Both the position numbers and the translations under genes were made by a program. Below the pieces are notes generated by a model. The model was given only the letters and a program-made list of their open reading frames with translations, searched no databases and was not told the DNA's origin. DNA of 64,000 nt from Solirubrobacter phytolaccae (GTDB taxonomy: Bacteria > Actinomycetota > Thermoleophilia > Solirubrobacterales > Solirubrobacteraceae): the NCBI RefSeq assembly GCF_027587195.1, contig NZ_JAPDDP010000039.1:1-64000 (forward strand), read 5' to 3'. This document shows, in pieces, positions 53,812 through 62,706 of the stretch. Every line of letters starts with the position of its first letter. Position 1 is the first letter of the stretch.

Positions 53812-54850
53812 GCAGCATCAGCACGCCGGCGGCGCCGATCGCGAAGCGCAGGCTCGTCAGGTGGGCGAGCACGCCCCAGCTCGCGGTGAGCGCCGCGGTC
53901 GTCAGGTTGCTCGTGATCGTCCAGGCCGCGAGCGTGCGAGAGACGCGGTCGTCGGGCGTGAGCTGCAGCCGGCGCGTCGCGTAGAGCGGGTTGAAGACGC
54001 CGATCGCGACGAGCAGTGCGAACTGGGTGACGAGCACGAGCGCGAGGCCGGGCGCGCCGGACATGACGAACGCGAGCGGGAGCGAGCAGCAGGCGCGCAG
54101 CGTGCCGGAGACGATCAGCGCGCGCTGGCTCGCCCAGCGCCGCGCGAGCCGGGCGCCGACGATCCCGCCCACGCACGGCACGCCGAACGCGACCGCGTAC
54201 AGGAACGGCGAGAAGCCGAGCTCGCCGAGCATCAGCACGGCCATCAGCGGCGCGGTGGCCATGATCAGCGCGTTCACCAGGACGGTGTTCAGGAACAGCG
54301 GGCGCAGCTCGGCGTGGCCGAGGATGAACCGCCAGCCCTCGGCGATGTCACCGAGCCGCGGGGTCGCGCGGGGCGCCGGACGCGGCTCTCCCCCACGGAT
54401 CGCGCCCAGGCTCAGCGCCGACAGCAGGAAGCTCGCCGCGTTCGCCACGACGGTGATCGCGGGGCCGAGGACGCCGATCGCGGCACCGCCCAGCGGCGGG
54501 CCGAGCACGGTGGCCGTCCACGTGGTCGACTCGAAGCGGGCGTTCGCGCGCAGCAGCTCGTCAGGCGGGACGAGCCGCTTCAGGTAGGCCCCGCTCGCCG
54601 CGCGGAACGCGATCCCGCTCGCGGCGACGATCACCGACACCACGAGCAGTTGCACGAACGTCAGCCAGCCCGTCCAGATCGCGACCGGCACGCTGCAGAG
54701 CGCCGCGAAGCGCACGAGGTCCATGCCGATCATCACCGGCCGCTTGCGCCGGAACTCGACCCACGGGCCGAGCGGGATCGCCACCAGCGCGCCCGCCGCC
54801 AGCCCCGCGGCCGCCAGTGCGGAGACCGCGGCCGGGCCGGCGTCCAGCAC
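53732..54850 (-). CDS. MFS transporter (DHA3-like) with uncertain N terminus
   Basis: At least 372 residues with about 11 helices; GGIVGARLARRWASQRALIV and RLVPPDELLRANARFEST are typical of MFS_3 exporters. GTG 54848-54850 is the first conventional start, but the frame stays open upstream and encodes a good first membrane helix (FEWVWTAYAVSIFGTFLAFD). The only near-cognate start there is CTG 54950-54952, inside the end of uvrB, which would give about 406 residues. The true start may be this CTG. The gene overlaps the SRPBCC gene by 80 bases. Confidence 0.8.
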   Translation of the reverse strand: MLDAGPAAVSALAAAGLAAGALVAIPLGPWVEFRRKRPVMIGMDLVRFAALCSVPVAIWTGWLTFVQLLVVSVIVAASGIAFRAASGAYLKRLVPPDELLRANARFESTTWTATVLGPPLGGAAIGVLGPAITVVANAASFLLSALSLGAIRGGEPRPAPRATPRLGDIAEGWRFILGHAELRPLFLNTVLVNALIMATAPLMAVLMLGELGFSPFLYAVAFGVPCVGGIVGARLARRWASQRALIVSGTLRACCSLPLAFVMSGAPGLALVLVTQFALLVAIGVFNPLYATRRLQLTPDDRVSRTLAAWTITSNLTTAALTASWGVLAHLTSLRFAIGAAGVLMLLTPLLLVARRRAPMPSPAVAAPRQLH

Positions 54851-54935
54851 GAGGATCGCGATCAGCGGGAACGCGTCGAACGCGAGGAACGTGCCGAAGA
54901 TCGAGACCGCGTACGCGGTCCAGACCCACTCGAAA

Positions 54936-56951
54936 TCAGTCGGCCGGCGCAGTGGCAGCGTCGTAGTCGCGGCGGAGGTCGCGGATCTCGTCGCGGAGCT
55001 TCGCGGCGTACTCGAAGCGCAGCTCCTCGGCGGCGGCGAGCATCTCCTCCTCGAGCTCGCGCATCATCTTCTCGATCTCGTTGACCGACATGTCGGTCTG
55101 CTTCTCGCCCCGGCGGCGGCGCTTCTTGGGGACCTTGGACTCGCTGGAGGTGAGGAACTCGGTGATGTCCGAGATGCCCTTGACGATCGTCTCCGGCGTG
55201 ATGCCGTGCTTCTCGTTGTAGGCGACCTGGATGGCGCGGCGGCGGTCGGTCTCCGAGATCGCCTTCTGCATGGCCGCGGTTTCCTTGTCCGCGTACATGA
55301 TGACCTTGCCCTCGATGTTGCGGGCGGCGCGGCCGATCGTCTGGATGAGCGACGTCTCGCCGCGGAGGAAGCCCTCCTTGTCGGCGTCGAGGATCGCCAC
55401 CAGGGTCACCTCGGGCAGATCGAGACCCTCGCGGAGCAGGTTGACGCCGACGAGCACGTCGTACTCGCCGAGTCGCAGCTGGCGGATGATCTGGATCCGC
55501 TCCAGCGTGTCCACCTCCGAGTGCAGGTAGCGCACGCGGAAGCCCATCTCGAGCAGGTAGTCCGTGAGGTCCTCGGACATCTTCTTGGTCAGCGTCGTCA
55601 CGAGCACGCGCTCGTTCTTGTCGACGCGCATCCGGACCTCGCCCATCAGGTCGTCGATCTGGTTCTTGGTCTCGCGGACGTCGATCTCCGGGTCCACGAT
55701 GCCGGTCGGGCGGACGATCTGCTCGACGATCGTCTGCGAGTGCTCACGCTCGTACGGACCCGGCGTGGCGCTCACGTACACGATCTGCGGCGTGATCGAG
55801 AGCCACTCGTCGAACGTCTGCGGCCGGTTGTCCATCGCGCTCGGCAAGCGGAAGCCGTAGTCCACGAGCGTCGTCTTGCGCGAGCGGTCGCCCTCGAACA
55901 TCGCGCCGACCTGCGGCACGGTCTGGTGCGACTCGTCGATGAAGCAGACGAAGTCCTTGGGGAAGTAGTCGATGAGGCAGTAGGGGCGTGAGCCCGGCAT
56001 CCGGCCATCGAGGATGCGCGAGTAGTTCTCGATGCCCGAGCAGAACCCGACCTCCTTGAGCATCTCCATGTCGTACTGCGTGCGCTGGCGCAGGCGGTGC
56101 GACTCCAGGAGCTTGCCCTCGGCCTCGAGCGTCTTGCAGCGCTCGTTGAGCTCGTGACCGATCTCGGCCACGGCGCGCTCCATCGTGCCTTCCTTGACGT
56201 TGTAGTGCGTGGCCGGCCAGATCGCGACGTGCTCGAGGTCGTCCTTGATGATCTCGCCCGTCAGCGGGTCGAAGTGCTGCAGCCGCTCGACCTCGTCGCC
56301 GAACAGCAGCGCGCGGAACGCCGTCTCCTCGTAGGCCGGGAAGACCTCCAGCGTGTCCCCGCGCACGCGGAACGTGCCACGGCCGAGCGCCGTGTCGTTG
56401 CGGTTGTACTGCAGGTGCACGAGCTTGCGCAGGAGCTCGTCGCGGTCCACGTAGTCGCCCTTGACGATGACCTGGCAGTTCTCGTTGTAGGTCTCCGGCG
56501 AGCCGAGGCCGAAGATGCACGAGACGGACGCGACGATGATCACGTCGCGGCGCGCGAACAGGGAGGCCGTCGCGGCGTGCCGCAGGCGGTCGATCTCCTG
56601 GTTGATCGCCGAGTCCTTCTCGATGTACAGGTCTCGCGACGGGACGTACGCCTCAGGCTGGTAGTAGTCGTAGTAGGAGACGAAGTACTCGACGGAGTTC
56701 GTCGGGAAGTACGTGCGGAACTCGTTGCAGAGCTGCGCCGCGAGCGTCTTGTTGTGCGCCATGATCAGCGCCGGGCGCTGGACGGCCTCGATCGTCGCGG
56801 CCATCGTCATCGTCTTGCCCGTGCCGGTGGCGCCGAGCAGCGTCATGCCGTTGTCGCCGCGCTCGATGCCCTTCGCCAGGGCTTCGATCGCCTTCGGCTG
56901 ATCGGCAGTCGGCGAGTAGACGGCGTCAAGCTTGAAAGGCGGCATCGCCAA
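54936..56951 (-). CDS. uvrB: excinuclease ABC subunit B (UvrB)
   Basis: The damage-verifying helicase of nucleotide excision repair. The 671-residue protein has Walker [20 protein letters not shown] near residue 38, the beta-hairpin [20 protein letters not shown] near residue 95, helicase motifs [15 protein letters not shown] and [15 protein letters not shown], and a C-terminal UVR domain ([20 protein letters not shown]) that contacts UvrC. No SOS box was seen in the 34 bases upstream. Confidence 0.98.
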   Translation of the reverse strand: MAMPPFKLDAVYSPTADQPKAIEALAKGIERGDNGMTLLGATGTGKTMTMAATIEAVQRPALIMAHNKTLAAQLCNEFRTYFPTNSVEYFVSYYDYYQPEAYVPSRDLYIEKDSAINQEIDRLRHAATASLFARRDVIIVASVSCIFGLGSPETYNENCQVIVKGDYVDRDELLRKLVHLQYNRNDTALGRGTFRVRGDTLEVFPAYEETAFRALLFGDEVERLQHFDPLTGEIIKDDLEHVAIWPATHYNVKEGTMERAVAEIGHELNERCKTLEAEGKLLESHRLRQRTQYDMEMLKEVGFCSGIENYSRILDGRMPGSRPYCLIDYFPKDFVCFIDESHQTVPQVGAMFEGDRSRKTTLVDYGFRLPSAMDNRPQTFDEWLSITPQIVYVSATPGPYEREHSQTIVEQIVRPTGIVDPEIDVRETKNQIDDLMGEVRMRVDKNERVLVTTLTKKMSEDLTDYLLEMGFRVRYLHSEVDTLERIQIIRQLRLGEYDVLVGVNLLREGLDLPEVTLVAILDADKEGFLRGETSLIQTIGRAARNIEGKVIMYADKETAAMQKAISETDRRRAIQVAYNEKHGITPETIVKGISDITEFLTSSESKVPKKRRRRGEKQTDMSVNEIEKMMRELEEEMLAAAEELRFEYAAKLRDEIRDLRRDYDAATAPAD

Positions 56952-56985
56952 GAGACGATAGAGGCCCTTGCGGACGCGGACTGGC

Positions 56986-58311
56986 CTAAATGCGGGCCGG
57001 GATGAGCCGCTCCCGGCCCACTTTCTCGCGGGCGAGCCGCGTCGCGCGCTCGCCGTCCTCCCACTCGAGCGGGTCGAGGTCGAGGAACCGCCCGTCGCGC
57101 GCGATCAGCCGCAGCGATGCGTCCGGGTACTGCTCGCCCGCCACGACGTCGGCCCAGGCGATCGGCTCCTCGTCGCGCACGCCGACCGCGCGCTCGCCGA
57201 TCCACAGCTCGCCGTCCTCGCGGCGCTTGAGTCGGCCGGGGCGCGGGCGCAGGAAGCGCTCGCCGTCGAGGGGCTCCGTCGTCGGCGGCGGGACGTAGTT
57301 GGCCAGGCCCTCCGGCGCGTGCGAGCCGTCCGGGCCGAGCAGGATCGCCTGATCGAGCCACGCGCGCATGACCGCGGTGACGGCCGCGGAGTCAGTGGGC
57401 GCGTCCGGGTCCGTGCGGCCGTCGAGCTCGTCGATCACGTGGCGACCGAGCGAGACGGTGGCCGGCACGGCCGCGAGCTCCTCGTCGGTCGGCCCGTGCT
57501 CGGCCAGCGCGTGGAGCGTCGACCACAGCGCGTCGAGCAGCTCCGGCGCGTCCTCGTCCTCCCCTTCGAGCCCGAGCAGCAGGTGCGCGTGGTCGGAGCC
57601 GACCGGCAGGACATCGGCGTGCGCGCCGGGCAGGCGCGCCGCGGCGATGTCCAGCGCGACCGTCGCCGCCGTGCGCGGCACGATCCCCGTGAGGACCACA
57701 CCGCCCGTGCCGTCGGCCATGAAGGCGGGCAGCGCGGCCGGGAGCGGATTCGGGACGGGTGGCGGGACGCGCGGGCCGTCCGGCAGCGCGAAGCCGAGGT
57801 CGGACGGCGGCTCGCCGAGCATCCACAACCCCGCGTTGCCACGCGTGAAGTGCGCGGCCCACCACGCGCGGACCTCCTCCTCGCCGATCCACCGCAGCCC
57901 GTACTCCTCGTCGTCGCCGAGGCCGTAACCGTCGAGCCCGTAGCGGGCGATCAGCATGCGGGCGCGCAGCGTCGGCTCGCGGTCGAGGCCCTCGGCGTAC
58001 AGCGCGCGCCGCTCGTCCTCGAGGTCACGCAGGTCCGGCGCGGCGAGCGCCGTTCCGACGCGGCGCAGGTAGTCGAGCACGTCCGCGCGCTCGCCCTCGG
58101 CGAAGAAGATGCAGTGGGTCGCGTCCACCCACGCGTGATGCTCCTGCTCGGCGGCGCCGGTGACGAGGTGCTGGATCAGGTGGGTGACGCCGGCGAGCGG
58201 CAGCGGCTCGTCCGCGGTGCCGACCCGGAAGTGCAGCGCGGCCGCGAACGGGCCGGCGCTCTCCGCCCACCAGGTCGGGATGCCGTTCGTGAGCGTGTGT
58301 TGGGCGGTCAT
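56986..58311 (-). CDS. M16 peptidase-like protein lacking the catalytic Glu
   Basis: The protein has about 441 residues. It follows the M16 (insulinase/processing-peptidase) layout: [20 protein letters not shown], then [12 protein letters not shown] near residue 45, [11 protein letters not shown], and [20 protein letters not shown] near residue 110. The zinc/catalytic motif HxxEH reads HLIQH, so the general base Glu is Gln and the protein is probably inactive. It overlaps the debranching-enzyme gene by ATGA, although no link in function is evident. A single module length (half of a pitrilysin) is normal for bacterial M16B. Confidence 0.75.
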   Translation of the reverse strand: MTAQHTLTNGIPTWWAESAGPFAAALHFRVGTADEPLPLAGVTHLIQHLVTGAAEQEHHAWVDATHCIFFAEGERADVLDYLRRVGTALAAPDLRDLEDERRALYAEGLDREPTLRARMLIARYGLDGYGLGDDEEYGLRWIGEEEVRAWWAAHFTRGNAGLWMLGEPPSDLGFALPDGPRVPPPVPNPLPAALPAFMADGTGGVVLTGIVPRTAATVALDIAAARLPGAHADVLPVGSDHAHLLLGLEGEDEDAPELLDALWSTLHALAEHGPTDEELAAVPATVSLGRHVIDELDGRTDPDAPTDSAAVTAVMRAWLDQAILLGPDGSHAPEGLANYVPPPTTEPLDGERFLRPRPGRLKRREDGELWIGERAVGVRDEEPIAWADVVAGEQYPDASLRLIARDGRFLDLDPLEWEDGERATRLAREKVGRERLIPARI

Positions 58312-59522
58312 CGGCCGTCCCAGCCCTGCTCGAGGGCGGCGCGGGCGCCGACGGTCCAGGCCTGCACGGCGTTGGAGCTCGCGATCGGCGCGACGCCGTC
58401 CTCGGTGACCGCGTACAGCTCGTGCGGGCTGCCCAGCCGGTCGAGCGCCGACAGGACGCCGGTCCGCACGCGCTCGGCCTCGGCCGTGTAGCCCGCGGCG
58501 CGCAGGCCGCCCCAGCCGAGCCAGGAGTCGAACGGCCACACCGACCCGCGGTGATAGGCGTGGGCGGAGAAGTTCGGATCGGTGCTCGCGAGCGTGCGCA
58601 GGCCGAAGCCGGTGAGGATGTCCGGCGCGCACAGCCGCTCGGCGAGCGGCGCCGGGTCGTGGACGGCGTCCGCCCACAGGAGCCAGCCGAGTTGGGAGCC
58701 GGCGCCGGGCACGACGACGTCGCGCGGCGGGACGGCCGTCGGCGCGGCAGACGCGGCAGACGCGGCAGACGCGGCGGACGCGGCGAGGCCGCCCTCGCAG
58801 ACCGGCGACGTGGCGCCCGCCCGCGGCACGTCGGCGGGCCCGGCCTCGATCGCCATCGTCTCGACCGGCAGCGCGGACAGCCGGCCGCGCAGCGCGTCCA
58901 GGCGGCGCGACCACTCGACGTCGCCCGTCAGCCCGTGCACGGCGCGCAGTGCGGCGACCGCCACGGCCTGCGTGTCGATGTCCGCCAGCGGCGGCGCCGG
59001 GTTCGTGCCGTCCGCGCGCAGGAAGCCGCCGCCGTTCTCGTCCCCCGCCGCGTCGATCGTGTCACGCCAGCCCTGCTGGGCCAGGCCGAACTCGCCCGGC
59101 GAATGCCGGAGCAGACCGCCGCCCGCGTCAAGGGTCCGGGCCAGCCAGTCCGCGGCCGCCCGCGCCGGCTCGCCCCACTCCCCCACCGCGGCGCTCAGCA
59201 CGAGGAACCAGCAGGACGCGTCCGCGCTGCCGTAGTAGGCGAACGGACCGTCGAGCGGCCACCCGGCCTCCACGAACGAGGGCGGCGGCGAAGCCCGGAA
59301 CTCGTGGCCGATCTTGCCCGGCTCCTCGAGCGTGAGCGGATCGTGGCGGAAGCCCTGACACGCGGCGAGCGCGTCCAAGGTCGCCCGGGCGATCGACGGC
59401 CGCGAGGGCAGCAGCTGCAGCGCCGTGATCAGCGAGTCGCGGCCGAACAGGCAGTGGAAGCGCCCGGTCCCGGACGACGCGTACAGCCAGCCCGCGGGGG
59501 CCAGCAGCTCGTCCAGGTTCAT
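58308..59522 (-). CDS. debranching-enzyme-like glycosidase, catalytic (alpha/alpha)6 barrel only
   Basis: The protein has about 404 residues. FHCLFGRDSLITALQLLP near residue 22 and HRGSVWPFDSWLGWGGLRAA near residue 335 are typical of the C-terminal catalytic domain of glycogen-debranching/amylo-1,6-glucosidase-like enzymes. The N-terminal GDE_N domain is absent, so it is a stand-alone barrel. A stretch of AAS repeats (residues 240-258) comes from a 9-base DNA repeat. It overlaps the LacI gene by ATGA, which suggests control by that repressor. Likely substrate is an alpha-glucan or trehalose-like sugar. Confidence 0.75.
   Translation of the reverse strand: MNLDELLAPAGWLYASSGTGRFHCLFGRDSLITALQLLPSRPSIARATLDALAACQGFRHDPLTLEEPGKIGHEFRASPPPSFVEAGWPLDGPFAYYGSADASCWFLVLSAAVGEWGEPARAAADWLARTLDAGGGLLRHSPGEFGLAQQGWRDTIDAAGDENGGGFLRADGTNPAPPLADIDTQAVAVAALRAVHGLTGDVEWSRRLDALRGRLSALPVETMAIEAGPADVPRAGATSPVCEGGLAASAASAASAASAAPTAVPPRDVVVPGAGSQLGWLLWADAVHDPAPLAERLCAPDILTGFGLRTLASTDPNFSAHAYHRGSVWPFDSWLGWGGLRAAGYTAEAERVRTGVLSALDRLGSPHELYAVTEDGVAPIASSNAVQAWTVGARAALEQGWDGR
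58744..58785. repeat. 9-base tandem repeat in the debranching-enzyme-like gene
   Basis: About 4.5 copies of GACGCGGCA, the last ones diverged to GACGCGGCG, encode AAS units on the minus strand. Because the unit is a multiple of three, slippage changes length without a frameshift. Confidence 0.65.
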
Positions 59523-60538
59523 GTAGTGCGGCGCTCGACCACCGTGAGCTCCTGCACCTCCTGCACGGGGTCGTGGACGCCGTGCTCGATCGCCGCGACC
59601 AGCAGGTCGGCCGCGAGCTCGCCGCTCTCGCGCAGAGGCTGGTGGATCGTGGTCAGCCCCACGATCTCCGCCAGGTCCACGTCGTCGAAGCCGATCACCG
59701 CCACGTCGTCGGGGACCCGCGCGCCGAGCGCCTCGCACGCCCGCAGGACGCCGATCGCCTGCAGGTCGGACGCGGCGAAGATCGCCGTCGGCGGAGCGGG
59801 TTGCTGGAGCAGCGAACGGGTCAGCACGTCGGCCTCGTCACGGTCCGGAACGCCGTAGCGCTCCATCGACGGATCGAGCCGGATTCCGGCGCGATCAAGC
59901 GCACTGCTGAATCCGCGCCGGCGATCCTCCGAGGACGTGAATCCGTACTCGTTGGTGGGATGATCACCCACGAATCCGATGTGGCTATGTCCCTTCGCGA
60001 GCAGGTGCTCGGCGGCCAACTCGCCGCCGCGAACGTTGTCGACGACGACCCCGGGCAGTCGCGGATGAGAGACGTCCAGCAGCACGGCCGGCAGGTCGTC
60101 GCGCTGGAGGGCGTCGATCTCGTCGTCGAAGATCGGCAGCGAGACGATCAGCAGCCCGGCGACCCGGTTGCGGTCGGCGAGGTCGCGCATGGCGTCCGCG
60201 CGCTGCTCGGGCGCCTCGACGTCGTACAGCAGCAGGTCGTACGCGCGCTGGCCGCCGCCCGAGAGCCGCGCGACCACGCCGCGCAGGCGCTCGATCACCG
60301 AGTGCGTGGTGAAGAACGGCACCACGACGCCCACGGCCGTCGCCCGCCCCAGGGACAGCGTCCGGGCCGTCGCGTTGAGCCGGTAGCCCAGCTCATCCAC
60401 GGCCGCGCGCACGCGCGCGCGAGTGGGCTCGACCACGAGCGGGCTGTCGTTGAGCACGCGGGAGACCGTGGCCGCGCTGACGCCGGCCTGCCTTGCCACA
60501 TCGCGAATCGTGGGGCCGCGGCCCCGAGTCGTCCCCAT
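59519..60538 (-). CDS. LacI family transcriptional regulator
   Basis: A 339-residue protein. The HTH is TIRDVARQAGVSAATVSRVL followed by NDSPLVVEPTRARVRAAVDE; the sugar-binding domain follows with GLLIVSLPIFDDEIDALQRD and DVAVIGFDDVDLAEIVGLTT. It heads the minus-strand debranching-enzyme transcript. An operator with a perfect LacI-type core lies at 60618-60635. It probably senses an alpha-glucoside and controls both sides. Confidence 0.95.
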   Translation of the reverse strand: MGTTRGRGPTIRDVARQAGVSAATVSRVLNDSPLVVEPTRARVRAAVDELGYRLNATARTLSLGRATAVGVVVPFFTTHSVIERLRGVVARLSGGGQRAYDLLLYDVEAPEQRADAMRDLADRNRVAGLLIVSLPIFDDEIDALQRDDLPAVLLDVSHPRLPGVVVDNVRGGELAAEHLLAKGHSHIGFVGDHPTNEYGFTSSEDRRRGFSSALDRAGIRLDPSMERYGVPDRDEADVLTRSLLQQPAPPTAIFAASDLQAIGVLRACEALGARVPDDVAVIGFDDVDLAEIVGLTTIHQPLRESGELAADLLVAAIEHGVHDPVQEVQELTVVERRTT

Positions 60539-60586
60539 CGGCCCAGGAGCCTAAAGGCGCTCGGGCAGGAACGCGAGGTCATGTGC

Positions 60587-60635
60587 TTGACAACGATCCC
60601 GCGCGCTGATGGAGTCTGATGAAACCGGTTACATC
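60587..60635 (+). promoter_or_regulatory. TTGACA promoter overlapped by a LacI-family operator
   Basis: TTGACA at 60587-60592, a 17-base spacer and a weak -10 TGGAGT (60610-60615) are followed by GATGAAACCGGTTACATC (60618-60635), a near-perfect palindrome around AACCGGTT. The operator covers the expected start of the response-regulator transcript and is also divergent to lacI. Confidence 0.7.
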
Positions 60636-60664
60636 GGAGGAGGCGTGACGGTGGTGAGGAGGCG

Positions 60665-61264
60665 ATGACGGCGGGAGCCAGCGTGCGATTGCTCGCGGTG
60701 GACCCGCACGAGCTCATCACCTGGGGCCTGCGCAGCGCGCTGACCCAGCAGCCGTGGGTGGAGCGCTGCCTGCAGGCGAACGACCTCGCCCAGGCCAGCC
60801 GGCTCGCCGCGCACTACACGCCGCACGTGATCCTCGTCGACGGCTCGCTCGCGGAGGGCGAAGGCGAGTTCCACGACCTGCGCCAGGCCTCCCCCACGAG
60901 CCGGCTCGTCGTCATGACCGAGCGCCCGTCCGTTCCGGCCCGGCTGCTGCAGACCGTGCGCGCCTGCGGCTTCGTCTCCAAGTCCTGGGGCATCGAGGAC
61001 ATCGTCGCCGCCGTGCGGCTCGCCGGCCTGGGCCTTGGCCTGGCACCACCGGAGCTGAGCGGTGACATCCCGCAGCTCACGGTCCGCGAGGAGCAGGTGC
61101 TGACGATGATCGCCCGCGGCGAGACCAACGACCAGATCGCCCTGGACCTCAAGCTTTCCCCGAACACCATCAAGCAGCACGCAAGCAGCGCGTATCGCAA
61201 GCTCGACGCCCACAACCGCACCGAAGCGGTACGGCGCGCCCAGTTTCACGGGCTGATTACATGA
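60665..61264 (+). CDS. NarL/LuxR-type response regulator
   Basis: A 199-residue protein. The receiver half shows LLAVDPHELITWGL, the phosphoacceptor-type Asp in HVILVDGSLAEGE and Lys in CGFVSKSWGIEDI. The HTH half is LTVREEQVLTMIARGETNDQ then IALDLKLSPNTIKQHASSAY. The second acidic residue of the receiver pocket is Pro here (VDPHE), so phosphorylation is uncertain. AGGAGG precedes ATG 60665. No sensor kinase is nearby. It lies between LacI and the sugar importer and is probably repressed by LacI. Confidence 0.85.
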   Translation: MTAGASVRLLAVDPHELITWGLRSALTQQPWVERCLQANDLAQASRLAAHYTPHVILVDGSLAEGEGEFHDLRQASPTSRLVVMTERPSVPARLLQTVRACGFVSKSWGIEDIVAAVRLAGLGLGLAPPELSGDIPQLTVREEQVLTMIARGETNDQIALDLKLSPNTIKQHASSAYRKLDAHNRTEAVRRAQFHGLIT

Positions 61265-61301
61265 CGTTCATAACCCGTTCGGGTGTATGGGGAGCACCGG
61301 T

Positions 61302-61349
61302 TCGTACGAAGCAAGTTGCGAATGTCACATCTGAGGGGTAACACCCCTC
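61302..61349. promoter_or_regulatory. palindromes upstream of the sugar-importer operon
   Basis: TTCGTACGAA (61302-61311) is a perfect 10-base palindrome preceded by ACCGGTT, the core of the LacI-type operator at 60618. GAGGGGT-AAC-ACCCCTC (61333-61349) is a perfect 7-bp stem. They may be operator and leader hairpin or terminator of the response-regulator gene. Confidence 0.45.
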
Positions 61350-61398
61350 GCGTAGCAGTAGGGGGCAGCGAGAGAGGCTGCTGAAACCTCGTCGTATC

Positions 61399-61422
61399 GA
61401 CGGCGGAGGCTCCTCCGCCGTC
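61399..61422 (+). promoter_or_regulatory. 5' leader hairpin before the sugar-binding protein gene
   Basis: GACGGCGGAGG-CT-CCTCCGCCGTC is a perfect 11-bp stem followed by TTGGGGGAGAGGAGAGAC and the ATG at 61441. The hairpin ends just before the ribosome binding site, so it may stabilise the mRNA or act as an attenuator. Confidence 0.5.
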
Positions 61423-61440
61423 TTGGGGGAGAGGAGAGAC

Positions 61441-62706
61441 ATGAGGCGTGCGGGAACGGCAGTGATGGCTGTGGTGGCCGTCACCTGCGCCGTCGTCGTC
61501 GCGGGGTGCGGAGGCTCCGATGGCGGACCGGTGAAGCTGACGTTCCTCTCGGGCTTGGACCCGGGTGGGACGAACGTCGCTGCGGCGAAGGAATGCAGCG
61601 CGCAGTCGGGCGGCAAGTACACGATCGAGATCACACCGCTCTCGACCAACGCCGACGCGTCGCGTGAGCTGCTCGTCCGGCGCCTGGCCGCCGGCGACAA
61701 GTCGATCGACCTGATGAACATGGACACGATCTGGACCCCGGAGTTCGCGGAGGCCGGATGGCTGTACGAGTTCACCGGCGCTCAGAAGGAGGACGCGCTC
61801 AAGGACGTCCTGCAGGGCCCGGCCGAGTCCGTCCAGTGGAAGGACAAGGTCTACGCGGTCCCGCTGAACACGAACGTGCAGCTGCTCTGGTACCGCAAGG
61901 ACCTGGTGCCGACCCCGCCCGAGACGTGGGACGAGCTGATCGCGATGGCCAAGAAGCTTCCGCCCGGCGAGGGGAACATCCTCGAGCAGGGCAACAAGTA
62001 CGAGGGCTACGTCGTCTGGTTCAACAACGTCGTCGCGTCCGCCGGTGGCGAGATCGTCAACGAGGAAGGCCGCCCCGTGCTCGGTGAGCCGGCCGTGAAG
62101 GCCGCGCAGATCATCCGCGACGTCGCGAACTCCGGCCGTGTGGACGCCTCGCTGTCCACGATGCAGGAGGACCAGGAGCGGCTCGCGTTCGAGGCCGGCA
62201 AGGGCGCCTTCATGCTCAACTGGCCGTTCGTCTACGCCTCCGCGCGTGACGCGGCCGAGGCCGGCAACCCGGTCGCCAAGAAGGTCTTCGACAACATGGC
62301 CTGGGCGCGCTTCCCGACCGTCAACAAGGGCGAGCCGAGCAAGGTCTCGATCGGCGGCGCGAACATCGGCGTGGCCAAGACGGGCAAGGACCCGAAGCTT
62401 GCGGCCGACGCCGCGCTGTGCATGACGAGCGACAAGTGGCAGGCGCAGGAGGCCATCAAGGAAGGCCTGCCGCCCGTCGTCAACGCGACCTACGACGACC
62501 CCGAGGTCAAGAAGGCGTACCCGTTCGGCGACATGCTGCGTGAGCAGCTCGCCGACTCGGTCACGCGGCCCGCGACCCCGTCGTACTCGGACGTGACGCT
62601 CGCGATCCAGCAGGCGATGCATCCGCCCGCCTCGGTCGACCCCCAGAAGTCGATCGACAAGCTCAAGGACTACCTCAACACGGTCGCGGACGGGGGGATG
62701 TACTGA
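61441..62706 (+). CDS. LpqY/ThuE-like sugar-binding lipoprotein of an ABC importer
   Basis: The protein has about 421 residues. N-terminal lipobox AVTCAVVVAGCGGSD places the Cys after VAG. The fold is a type 1 extracellular sugar-binding protein; DASRELLVRRLAAGDKSIDL and DTIWTPEFAEAGWL closely resemble LpqY, the trehalose-binding lipoprotein of mycobacteria. Trehalose or a related alpha-glucoside is the likely ligand. GGAGAGGAGAG precedes the ATG; TTG 61423 is a weaker option. It heads the importer operon and is preceded by a leader hairpin. Confidence 0.9.
   Translation: MRRAGTAVMAVVAVTCAVVVAGCGGSDGGPVKLTFLSGLDPGGTNVAAAKECSAQSGGKYTIEITPLSTNADASRELLVRRLAAGDKSIDLMNMDTIWTPEFAEAGWLYEFTGAQKEDALKDVLQGPAESVQWKDKVYAVPLNTNVQLLWYRKDLVPTPPETWDELIAMAKKLPPGEGNILEQGNKYEGYVVWFNNVVASAGGEIVNEEGRPVLGEPAVKAAQIIRDVANSGRVDASLSTMQEDQERLAFEAGKGAFMLNWPFVYASARDAAEAGNPVAKKVFDNMAWARFPTVNKGEPSKVSIGGANIGVAKTGKDPKLAADAALCMTSDKWQAQEAIKEGLPPVVNATYDDPEVKKAYPFGDMLREQLADSVTRPATPSYSDVTLAIQQAMHPPASVDPQKSIDKLKDYLNTVADGGMY

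Noticed and set aside
56952-56985. SOS box upstream of uvrB
   Set aside because: No GAAC-N4-GTTC pattern in the gap, unlike uvrA.
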